Shown: positions 44,983 to 52,636 of the stretch, piece by piece
Numbering within the stretch: position 1 is the first letter of the stretch
Layout of the letters: every line of letters starts with the position of its first letter
Assembly (NCBI RefSeq): GCF_008868175.1
Contig: NZ_WBKT01000010.1
Coordinates: 1 to 64,000, forward strand
DNA: 64,000 nucleotides
Reading direction: 5' to 3'
DNA from: Micromonospora sp. AMSO31t
Lineage (GTDB): Bacteria; Actinomycetota; Actinomycetes; Mycobacteriales; Micromonosporaceae
Notes under the pieces: generated by a model
The model's input: only the letters and a program-made list of their open reading frames with translations
The model's database searches: none
Told to the model about the DNA's origin: nothing
Position numbers and translations under genes: made by a program

Positions 44983-45672
44983 TCAGCGACCCCGGGTCTG
45001 GCGGAACGCGCCCCGCGGCGGCCGCATGTTCTTCGGGACCGCGCCCTTGGGCATCTGCGGGCGGGCGGTGAGCGCCTTGAGCCGCTTGTCGAGGGCGTTG
45101 ACGTCCTTCGGGGCGAGGCTGCGGGGCAGCCGCATCAGCGTCATCCGCAGCTTGCGGATCGGCAGTTCACCCTCGCCCTGGCCGATCACGTAGTCGTGCA
45201 GCGGCGCGGAGCCGATCACCTTGGCCAGCCGGCGCTTCTCCTGGCCGAGCAGGCCCCGCACCCGCTGCGGGTTGCCCTCGGCCAGCAGGATCACGCCCGG
45301 CCGGCCGATCACCAGGTGCACCATGTCCATCTGGGTGGTGGAGCTGACCGCCGGGGTGACCCGCCAGTCGCCGCGCATGCTCTCCATGATCTGGGCCGCC
45401 GCGCCGGGCTGCCCCTCGGCGGCGTTCATCATCGCCTTGTTGGACCGCAGGTTGAGCACGATCAGCACGGCGAGCAGGATGAACAGGATGCCGATCGGCA
45501 GCCAGATCCAACCCCACAGGAGCACCGCCACCACGGTGAGCGCGAGCGGGATCAGCACCGCCGCCGCGGTCAGCGGCGCGAACCACCGGTCCTGCTTGGC
45601 GGTGAACTGGAACACCATCCCGATCTGCTTCAGCCGCTGGCCGAACGAGACCTTCTCCTGGGGCTTTGCCAT
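44983..45672 (-). CDS. DUF4191 integral membrane protein
   Basis: 229 residues with two adjacent membrane helices (residues about 32-75, PLTAAAVLIPLALTVVAVLL and IGILFILLAVLIVLNL), then a cytoplasmic domain (MESMRGDWRVTPAV, MVHLVIGRPGVILLAEG, ending RQTRGR). Conserved in actinobacteria, very often beside lipA; here lipA lies 6 kb away. Function unknown. ATG 45672 lies 7 nt after TAGACT and lacks a Shine-Dalgarno, so it is probably leaderless. Confidence 0.87.
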   Translation of the reverse strand: MAKPQEKVSFGQRLKQIGMVFQFTAKQDRWFAPLTAAAVLIPLALTVVAVLLWGWIWLPIGILFILLAVLIVLNLRSNKAMMNAAEGQPGAAAQIMESMRGDWRVTPAVSSTTQMDMVHLVIGRPGVILLAEGNPQRVRGLLGQEKRRLAKVIGSAPLHDYVIGQGEGELPIRKLRMTLMRLPRSLAPKDVNALDKRLKALTARPQMPKGAVPKNMRPPRGAFRQTRGR

Positions 45673-45886
45673 GCCGCAGAGTCTAGTGGTCGCCGCCCGG
45701 TCCGTTGATCCGTGGCTGCCCCTCCACCGCCGAGCTGAGTACCTTACGTCGCCGCCGGGCTCCTGAGGCCCCGCGGTAAGGAGGGGGAGCGGCCGAAGAT
45801 CAGGCTGCGCACCCATGCCCCGGGGGCACCTTCGCGCGGAAAGTCAGTGTCGACAGCGACAGACACCGCACGACAGGAGAACCGAG

Positions 45887-46057
45887 ATGTTCGGCAACGA
45901 CGCAGACCTGCTCCTCAGCATCCACCGCAGCCACGCCTCCGAGCTGCAGGCCGACGCGGCCCGCGACCGGCTCGCCCGGTCCCTGCCCCGCCGCCACCCG
46001 CGCGGCTGGCTCGGCCGCCGGCAGCACGCCGCCCGCGTCTCCGACGCCCGCCGGTGA
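45887..46057 (+). CDS. Short conserved hypothetical protein (56 aa)
   Basis: MFGNDADLLLSIHRSHASEL is followed by a basic stretch (ARDRLARSLPRRHPRGWLGR). It resembles short Micromonosporaceae proteins of about 55-60 residues found beside large LuxR-type regulators. An AGGAGA site precedes the ATG by 6-7 nt. Amphipathic helix followed by an Arg-rich tail; no known domain. It precedes the LuxR regulator gene on the same strand, and an in-frame GTG overlapping its stop (GTGA) could start that gene, though a later start is preferred. Confidence 0.65.
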   Translation: MFGNDADLLLSIHRSHASELQADAARDRLARSLPRRHPRGWLGRRQHAARVSDARR

Positions 46058-46086
46058 CCGCCCCGGCGCTGCCGGCGCCCCCGGTC

Positions 46087-46194
46087 GGTCCGGCCGTCTC
46101 CGACGGGAGTGGTGCGGCCAGGTCGGGTTCCAGCGACGTCGGTCCGGCCGTCTCCGACGGGAGTGGTGCGGCCGGTCCGGGTTCCCACGACGTC
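46087..46194 (+). repeat. 54-bp tandem repeat (two copies)
   Basis: 46087-46140 and 46141-46194 are identical at 49 of 54 positions (GGTCCGGCCGTCTCCGACGG...), with a third, partial copy after them. They sit between the small gene and the LuxR gene. If the LuxR gene began at GTG 46054 they would encode an 18-residue repeat (VGPAVSDGSGAA); more likely they are non-coding. Confidence 0.85.
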
Positions 46195-46284
46195 GGTCCG
46201 GCCGTCACAGGGGCGGCCGGGCCGGCGGGGAACCGGCCGGTCGGCCGGGACGGCGCCGGCGTACGCCATGGCATGCTCGACGGC

Positions 46285-49185
46285 GTGACCGCACGCGCCG
46301 CCAGCACCGTCCTCGTCGGCCGCCAGTCCGAGCTGACCGGGCTGCGCGAGGCGCTCGGCCGGGCCCGGGCCGGTGACCCGGCGACCGTCCTGGTGGGCGG
46401 CGAGGCCGGGGTCGGCAAGACCCGGCTGCTGGAGGAGTTCGGCGCGCACGCCACCGCGACCGGGGCGCGGCTGCTCATCGGCCAGTGCCTGGAACTCGGC
46501 GAGGCCGGCCTGCCCTTCGCGCCGTTCGCCGCCGCGCTGCGCGACGTGCTGCGCCACGACGGCCCGGCCGCCTTCGCCGGCTACGAGGCGGAGTTCGCCC
46601 GGCTGCTGCCCGAGCTTGCCCGGGTGCCGGCCGCAGCCGCGCCGACCGGACTGCCCGTCTCCGACACCCCGCGCGGCTACCTGTTCGACCTGGTCGCCGA
46701 CCTGTTCCGGCGGCTCGCCGAGGAGCGGCCGCTGGTGCTGGTGATCGAGGACCTGCACTGGGCCGACCGGTCCACCCGGGATCTGATCGACTTCCTGGTC
46801 CGGGCCGCCCGGTCCACCCGCCTGCTGCTGGTCTGCACCTACCGCACCGACGAGCTGCACCGCGGCCACCCGCTGCGTCCCTTCCTCGCCGAGCTGGACC
46901 GGGCCCGGGGCGTGGGGCGGGTCGAGCTCGGCCGGCTGGACCGGGACGGCACCGCCGCCGTCCTCGCCGACCTGCTCGGCGTCGAGCCCGCGCCCCGCGC
47001 CGTCGACGACGTGCACGGGCGTACCCAGGGCAATCCGTTCTTCATCGAGGAGCTGGCCGCGGCCGGCGACCCGGTCGGCTGCGCGGTGCTGCCGGAGACG
47101 CTGCGCGACCTGCTGCTGGCCCGGGTGGACCGGCTGCCCGAGCCGGCCCAGCGGGTGCTGCGGATCGCCGCGGCCGGCGGCACCCGCTTCGCCCACGAGC
47201 TTCTCGCCGAGGTGGCCGGCCTGCCCGAGAACGAGCTGGAGGACGCGCTGCGTGCCGCCGTGGCCGGCCAGCTCGTGGTGGCCGACCCGGACGGCGACTA
47301 CGAGTTCCGGCACGCGCTGGTGCGCGAGGCCGTCCACGACGACCTGCTCCCCGGCGAGCACGCCCGGCTGCACGCCCGGTACGCCGCCGCCATCGAGGCG
47401 CAGCCGCACCTGGTGGCCGCCGGCCGCGCCCCGGCCGAGATCGCCCACCACTGGTACGCGGCACACGACCACCCGCGCGCCCTGATCGCCGCCCGGGAGG
47501 CCGCCGGTGCCGCCGGCGACCGGTACGCGTACGCGGAGCAGAGCCGGCTGCTGGAACGGGTCCTCGAACTGTGGGAGCTGGTGCCCGACGCCGGCGACCG
47601 GCTCGGCATGGACCACCTGCGGGTGCTGGAGGAGACCCTGGCCGCGGCCACCACGGCCGGCGACTACAGCCGGGCGCTCACCCTGACCCGGGCCGGGCTC
47701 GCCGAGGTGGACACCGCCGCCGAGCCGCTGCGCGCCGCCCGCCTGCTCCACCGGCGCGGCCGGCTGCTCGCCCTGCTCGGCAAGAGCGACGGCACCGTCG
47801 AGGTACGCGAGGCGTACCGGCTGGCGGGCGGGATGGCGGACGCGCCGGAGCGGGTGCGGCTGCTCGCCGACATCGCCGCGCACCTGGTCAAGATCGACCC
47901 CGCGCAGGCCGCCTCGGTGGCCGACGAGGCGATGGCCGCGGCCGAGGCGATCGGCGAGGACGTGGCCCTGCTGCCCACCCGGATCGCCCTGCTCTGCCGC
48001 ACCGACAACGCCCCCGACCTGGGGTTGGCCGAGCTGCGCCGGGCCGAGGCGCTGGCCCGGGCGACCGGCAACGCGCCGGCGCTGGTCAGCGCGCTGGTAT
48101 ACCTCTCCGACGTGCTCTACGAGCTGGGCCGGTACGCCGAGAGCGAGGAAGCGGCCGCGGCCGGGGTGAGCGAGGCGCGCCGGGTGGGGATCAGCCGCTC
48201 CACCGGGGCGTACCTGCTGTCGAACCGGGCCGAGGCGCTGATCGCGCTGGGCCGCTGGGACGAGGCCGACGCGGCCTGCGCCGAGGCGGCCCGGATCGAC
48301 CCGCCGGGCGTCTCCGGGCTGCACTGGCTCCAGCTCCGGGCGGGCCTGCGGCTGGCCCGCGCACACCCCGCCGCCGACGAGCTGGTCGGCCGGGCGCTGG
48401 CCTTCCTGGCCCGGCCGTACCTCTGGCCGAACCACCGGCTGCCGCTGCACGAGCTGCGCATCGAGGCCGCCCTGGCGGCGGACGACAAGGTGGCCGCGCT
48501 CGCCGCGAGCCGGGCCGCCCTGGCCGACGAGCGCCTGGTCGACCTGCCCCGGGAGGGCTGGCCGGTGCTCAGCGCCGTGGCCTCCGCGGCCGCGCGGGTC
48601 GGCGACGCCGATCTGGCCGCCGAGGCGTCCGCGGTGGCCGCCGTGCTGCCCGTCCGCTATCCGGCGGAGCAGGCACACGCCGCCCAGGTCACCGCGATCC
48701 CCACCGGCGGCACCCCCGCCGCGCTGCCGGCGTGGCGGGCGGCCGTGGCGGAGTGGCGGGCGGTGGGGCAGCCGTACCCGCTGGGCCGGGCCCTGCTCGC
48801 GCTGGCCGAGGCCGCCGCGGCGGCCGGCGAGCGGGACGAGGTGGCCGCCGCCGTCCGCGAGGCCGCGGACATCGCCACCCGGCTCGGCGCCGCCCCGCTG
48901 GGCGAGCAGGCCGCCACCCTGGCCCGCCGGGTCGGGCTGCGCGGCGCCGGCCGGCCCGGCCCGGACCTGCTGACCAGCCGGGAACAGGAGGTGCTCCGGC
49001 TGGTCGCCGAGGGGCACAGCAACAGCCGGATCGCCGAGCGGCTCTTCATCTCGCCGAAGACGGCGAGCGTGCACGTGTCCCGGATCATCGCCAAGCTGGA
49101 CGTCACGAACCGGGTGGAGGCCGCCGCACTGGCCCACCGCCTCGGCCTGCTCGACCCGGTGCCGCCGGCCCAGCGGCGAGGGTAG
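46285..49185 (+). CDS. LuxR-family ATP-binding transcriptional regulator (LAL type)
   Basis: 966 residues. The N-terminal AAA/STAND ATPase has Walker A GGEAGVGKTRLL and Walker B LVLVIEDLHWAD; the centre is a TPR-like helical array (about residues 400-880); and the C-terminal HTH is LTSREQEVLRLVAEGHSNSR, IAERLFISPKTASVHVSRII. Large LAL regulators of this kind activate transcription in response to a small ligand bound by the helical part, and many sit in antibiotic clusters; no cluster is evident here. GTG 46285 (MTARAASTVLVGR) was chosen because the conserved VLVGR starts near it and CATGCT lies 7 nt upstream. Alternatives are ATG 46273 and GTG 46054. Confidence 0.85.
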   Translation: MTARAASTVLVGRQSELTGLREALGRARAGDPATVLVGGEAGVGKTRLLEEFGAHATATGARLLIGQCLELGEAGLPFAPFAAALRDVLRHDGPAAFAGYEAEFARLLPELARVPAAAAPTGLPVSDTPRGYLFDLVADLFRRLAEERPLVLVIEDLHWADRSTRDLIDFLVRAARSTRLLLVCTYRTDELHRGHPLRPFLAELDRARGVGRVELGRLDRDGTAAVLADLLGVEPAPRAVDDVHGRTQGNPFFIEELAAAGDPVGCAVLPETLRDLLLARVDRLPEPAQRVLRIAAAGGTRFAHELLAEVAGLPENELEDALRAAVAGQLVVADPDGDYEFRHALVREAVHDDLLPGEHARLHARYAAAIEAQPHLVAAGRAPAEIAHHWYAAHDHPRALIAAREAAGAAGDRYAYAEQSRLLERVLELWELVPDAGDRLGMDHLRVLEETLAAATTAGDYSRALTLTRAGLAEVDTAAEPLRAARLLHRRGRLLALLGKSDGTVEVREAYRLAGGMADAPERVRLLADIAAHLVKIDPAQAASVADEAMAAAEAIGEDVALLPTRIALLCRTDNAPDLGLAELRRAEALARATGNAPALVSALVYLSDVLYELGRYAESEEAAAAGVSEARRVGISRSTGAYLLSNRAEALIALGRWDEADAACAEAARIDPPGVSGLHWLQLRAGLRLARAHPAADELVGRALAFLARPYLWPNHRLPLHELRIEAALAADDKVAALAASRAALADERLVDLPREGWPVLSAVASAAARVGDADLAAEASAVAAVLPVRYPAEQAHAAQVTAIPTGGTPAALPAWRAAVAEWRAVGQPYPLGRALLALAEAAAAAGERDEVAAAVREAADIATRLGAAPLGEQAATLARRVGLRGAGRPGPDLLTSREQEVLRLVAEGHSNSRIAERLFISPKTASVHVSRIIAKLDVTNRVEAAALAHRLGLLDPVPPAQRRG

Positions 49186-49256
49186 CCGAGGCGGCGGCGT
49201 CGGCTCGGGCCGGCTGGGCCGCGCGCGGCGTCGGCTCGTGGCGGGCGGAGGGTCGC

Positions 49257-51173
49257 TCAGCGTCGGGGCAGGTAGATCCGCCAGCCGGCGGCGGTGACCA
49301 CCTCGAGCGCGCCCGGGCCGGATCCGACCCGCCCGTCCAGCCGGGCGGCCAGCGGGGACCCGGCCGGAGCCACCCACGCCGCGCCGGGGTCGGCGTCCAC
49401 GGCCCGCCGGTACGCCGGCAGCCGGTCGAACCCGGGGCGCAGCTCGTCGTCGACCACGGCGCAGCGCACGTCCTCGCCGGTGGCGAAGGTGAGCCGGTTG
49501 CACGTCCAGTAGCCGGCGCGCACGTGTCGCACGCCCAGCGCGCCGAGCGTGTCGACGAGCGCCCGGTGCCGGTCGGCTTCCGCGTGGGTGGCCGGCACGG
49601 TCCCGATCGCGTCCGCCGTCGCGACCGCTCCGGTGCCGAGCATCCCCGCCAGCACGGCGACCGCCGCCGCCCCGGCCGCCCGGACCCGCGCCCGGCCGCC
49701 CGTCGACCGGTCGATCGGCTCCGCCTCGCCGACCTGGCGCGCTTCCGGCGGGTCGGATACCGCCAGGTCGCCGAGGTGGTGGCCGGTCCGGTGGGATTCC
49801 GGCAGCTCGTCGAGGTCCTGATCACGTCGGTCGGAGTCCGCCGCTTCGCCGGGGCCGTGGGGCGGCTCGGCGGATCGGGGCCACCGGCCGGCGCGGCGGG
49901 CGGCGGACCAGAGGGGCCAGAGCAGGGCCGGCGTGGCGACCGCCAGGACCGAGAGGTAGCGGGCGCTCTCCACCGGGGTCCGCCCCGCGGCGTTGCTCGC
50001 CGCGTAGGCCGCCAGCACCGCCGCCGCCCCCGCGAGCAGCGCGAGCCGCACCGCCGCCGACACCCGCCGGTCCGCTGTCACAGCGGGATCCTCGCCGGAT
50101 CTTGGAGAGTTGTCGTTCGCGGCGAACGGAAAGTCGCCAAGATCCGGAGACGACGAGAGCGGGGCGGGCGACACGGGCCGGCGGAGGGTGCGCCCGGCGG
50201 TGATCGCCGCGAGCAGCAGCAGGACAAGGAACGCCGGGGCCCACCAGAGTTGCCACCCGGCGCAGTGGCCGGGGGAGCAGAAGCCCATCGCCAGGGGCGG
50301 GCCGAGTACGAGCGCGCCGTGCAGCCGCTCGCCCCAGCTCGCCGCCGCGTCGGCGCCGCTGGCGGCCAGCACCGCGGCGAGCGGGTCGCGGCCGTGCCGG
50401 AGGCTGTCCAGCAGCATCGGCGCCGCGCCCAGCAGCAGCCCTCCGGCCAGGGCTGCCCCGGCCCGCCCGACCAGCTCTCGCCCGCGCCGCCCCACCAGCA
50501 CCGCGCCGAGCGCCAGCACGAACGGCAGGATCAACGGATCGACCCAGAGCAGCAGCCCGGAGACGAGCCCCCAGGCCCCCCAGCCGGACAGCCGCACCGC
50601 CGGCCGGGACGCGGCCGCCCGAAGCGGCGGCCGCACTCCCGGGCTGGCAGCGCACAGCCCCACGGTGAGCAGCGCCAGCGCCGCAGCGGCCGGGTTCAGT
50701 TCCGGGTAGCCGCCGCCGGCGATGAGCTGGTTCTTCACCACCCGGTCGGCGCCGAGCGCGAGCACGGCCACGACCAGCAGGGCGTACCAGCGGTCGCCGC
50801 CGAGCCGGCGGGTGAGCCGCCAGGACAGGGCGAGGAAGAGGGCGTAGAGGGCCAGGGTGGGCAGTCGCAGGGCGAGCACCGAGGGCCCGGCCAGGGCGAC
50901 CAGCGGCGCGGCCAGGTACGCCTCCAGCGTGCCCATGTACGCCTGGCCGTAGAACCAGACGGGGAAGTCCGCGCCGCCAGCGATGTGCAGGGCGGCCAGC
51001 CCCATGGTCGCCTCGTCGCTGTTGGTGGGTGGTGCGTCGGCGAGCAGGAGCGCCAGCCGGTAGCCGATCCCGGCGAGCCCGACCAGCAGGGCGAGCAGCG
51101 CCGGAAGTCGGGGACGCCGGGGCGTGCGCGGGCGGGTGGCCTCGCGCGGCTGCTGGCGTACCCCGGCGGTCAT
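49257..51173 (-). CDS. GT39/ArnT-like membrane glycosyltransferase with inserted palindrome
   Basis: 638 residues, about 11-12 membrane helices. The first loop has NSDEATMGLAALHI, matching the acidic catalytic motif of GT-C enzymes (PMT/ArnT), followed by WFYGQAYMGTLEAYL. It would transfer a sugar from a polyprenyl-phosphate donor on the outer face; the acceptor is unknown. Two hydrophilic loops look added: residues about 343-360 (LGDFPFAANDNSPRSG) correspond to a 53-bp palindrome in the DNA, and about 440-485 is a polar stretch (DSDRRDQDLDELPESHRTGH). ATG 51173 was chosen; CATGAT lies 7 nt upstream. A start at 51185 adds four residues. Confidence 0.72.
   Translation of the reverse strand: MTAGVRQQPREATRPRTPRRPRLPALLALLVGLAGIGYRLALLLADAPPTNSDEATMGLAALHIAGGADFPVWFYGQAYMGTLEAYLAAPLVALAGPSVLALRLPTLALYALFLALSWRLTRRLGGDRWYALLVVAVLALGADRVVKNQLIAGGGYPELNPAAAALALLTVGLCAASPGVRPPLRAAASRPAVRLSGWGAWGLVSGLLLWVDPLILPFVLALGAVLVGRRGRELVGRAGAALAGGLLLGAAPMLLDSLRHGRDPLAAVLAASGADAAASWGERLHGALVLGPPLAMGFCSPGHCAGWQLWWAPAFLVLLLLAAITAGRTLRRPVSPAPLSSSPDLGDFPFAANDNSPRSGEDPAVTADRRVSAAVRLALLAGAAAVLAAYAASNAAGRTPVESARYLSVLAVATPALLWPLWSAARRAGRWPRSAEPPHGPGEAADSDRRDQDLDELPESHRTGHHLGDLAVSDPPEARQVGEAEPIDRSTGGRARVRAAGAAAVAVLAGMLGTGAVATADAIGTVPATHAEADRHRALVDTLGALGVRHVRAGYWTCNRLTFATGEDVRCAVVDDELRPGFDRLPAYRRAVDADPGAAWVAPAGSPLAARLDGRVGSGPGALEVVTAAGWRIYLPRR
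50095..50147. repeat. 53-bp palindromic element inside a coding gene
   Basis: Left arm 50095-50120 (CCGGATCTTGGAGAGTTGTC...) and right arm 50122-50147 are inverted with 22 of 26 positions matching and a single central base. The frame of the glycosyltransferase gene stays open through it, in a hydrophilic loop between membrane helices. It resembles palindromic repeats that I associate with Micromonospora intergenic regions, but that link is from memory. Confidence 0.75.
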
Positions 51174-51233
51174 CCCTGGGATCATGGCATCCGGCGGGTG
51201 GCCGGCGGTGGGTGACGCGGTGGACGGCCGGCC

Positions 51234-52223
51234 TCAGCCGGCGGCGACGACCTCGTCGCGGGCGGCGAGCGCCTGCTGGTAGAGCCGCCCGGCCCGATAC
51301 GACGAGCGCACCAGCGGGCCGCTCATCACGCCGGCGAAGCCGATCTCCTCGGCCTCCTCGCGCAGCTCGACGAACTCCTCCGGCTTGACCCAGCGGGTGA
51401 CCGGGTGGTGCCGGGGGGAGGGGCGCAGGTACTGCGTGATGGTGATCAGCTCGCAGCCGGCCTCGTGCAGGTCGCGCAGCGCCTGGGAGACCTCGGCCCG
51501 CTCCTCGCCCATGCCGAGGATCAGGTTGCTCTTGGTGACCAGGCCGTCGGCGCGCGCCTGGCGGATCACGTCGAGGGAGCGCTCGTAGCGGAACGCCGGG
51601 CGGATCCGCTTGAAGATCCGCGGCACGGTCTCCACGTTGTGGGCCAGCACCTCCGGGCGGGAGCCGAACACCTCGGCGAGCTGCTCGGGCACCGCGTTGA
51701 AGTCGGGGATCAGCAGCTCGACGCCGCAGCCGGACTGGAGGGCGTGGATCTGCCGGACCGTCTCGGCGTAGAGCCAGGCGCCGCCGTCGGGCAGGTCGTC
51801 GCGGGCCACGCCCGTGATGGTGGCGTAGCGCAGGCCCATGGCGGCGACGGACTCGGCGACCCGGCGGGGCTCGTCGGCGTCGAACTCGGCCGGCTTGCCG
51901 GTGTCGATCTGGCAGAAGTCGCAGCGCCGGGTGCACTGGTCGCCACCGATGAGGAAGGTGGCCTCCCGGTCCTCCCAGCACTCGTAGATGTTGGGGCAGC
52001 CGGCCTCCTGGCAGACGGTGTGCAGCCCCTCGCGCGAGACGAGCCCGCGCAGCTGGGTGTACTCCGGGCCCATCTTGGCCTTGACCTTGATCCACGGCGG
52101 CTTGCGCTCGATCGGCGTCTCGGCGTTGCGCGCCTCGATCCGCAGCATGCGCCGCCCCTCGGGTGCGACAGTCGCGGTTGGCGCGGCCTGCTCGGTCGTC
52201 GGCGCGGAGGGCTCGATCGTCAC
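51234..52223 (-). CDS. lipA: Lipoyl synthase
   Basis: 329 residues, radical-SAM enzyme inserting two sulfurs into octanoyl groups on E2/GcvH. Both Fe-S clusters are marked: auxiliary CX4CX5C in [12 protein letters not shown], radical-SAM CX3CX2C in CTRRCDFC. The closing [12 protein letters not shown] segment is also present. GTG 52223 was chosen: TACGCT lies 7 nt upstream and no Shine-Dalgarno exists, so it is probably leaderless. A longer frame would add 30 residues of non-conserved sequence. lipB lies 3 kb away on the same strand. Confidence 0.95.
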   Translation of the reverse strand: MTIEPSAPTTEQAAPTATVAPEGRRMLRIEARNAETPIERKPPWIKVKAKMGPEYTQLRGLVSREGLHTVCQEAGCPNIYECWEDREATFLIGGDQCTRRCDFCQIDTGKPAEFDADEPRRVAESVAAMGLRYATITGVARDDLPDGGAWLYAETVRQIHALQSGCGVELLIPDFNAVPEQLAEVFGSRPEVLAHNVETVPRIFKRIRPAFRYERSLDVIRQARADGLVTKSNLILGMGEERAEVSQALRDLHEAGCELITITQYLRPSPRHHPVTRWVKPEEFVELREEAEEIGFAGVMSGPLVRSSYRAGRLYQQALAARDEVVAAG

Positions 52224-52360
52224 GAAACCGAGCGTACGCCGGTCGGCGGCCGTCGATGAACGTCGGGCGACCGGCGTCACGCCCCGAATGATGTGACACC
52301 GGACACGAGCCACCAGAAATCCCCGTCACACGTGCCGGCGGCGGGTGCTACCGTGCCCGG

Positions 52361-52634
52361 CAGAGCTGCGACGGAGCCGAGTAGCGGGCCGATCCGCCAG
52401 CGCAGAGAGCCGCCGATGTGCTGGAAGGCGGTCTGGCGCCGGCCCACGAAGACCCTCCCGAGCTGCGGGAAGAACGGCGTCCGCGCCCAGTAGACCCCGC
52501 CCGGCTGGCCCCGGTGAAAAGGCGACGAACGAGGCCCCCGCTCCGGCGGGGGCGAAGGTGTGGTGGCACCGCGAGGTTTCCCGCTCGCCCACACCTCCCG
52601 GGGATCGCGTTGCGATTGATCGAGGAGGTAACCG
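52361..52634 (+). promoter_or_regulatory. T-box riboswitch (translational) upstream of aspS
   Basis: The leader has GAGTAG at 52379-52384 and a Stem I apex of T-box type (CAGAGAGCCGCC, GATGTGCTGGAA, GGCGGTCTGG, 52401-52436). The specifier-side strand CACGAAGACCC has GAC at 52451-52453. A GCCCCCG-CGGGGGC hairpin (52533-52553) precedes the T-box sequence AAGGTGTGGTGGCACCGCGA (52555-52574). Downstream, CCACACCTCC (52589-52598) can pair with either AGGTGTGG in the T-box arm or the Shine-Dalgarno GGAGGT (52624-52629), a translational switch as in actinobacterial ileS. The bulge UGGC calls for tRNA ending GCCA, discriminator G73, as in tRNA-Asp and tRNA-Asn. A possible -10, TACCGT, is at 52349-52354. 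Specifier GAC reads Asp. Confidence 0.85.
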
Positions 52635-52636
52635 CC

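Noticed and set aside
45844-49503. 1219-residue open frame antisense to the LuxR regulator
   Set aside because: Shadow of GC-rich third positions; no recognisable motif, and it covers intergenic repeats.
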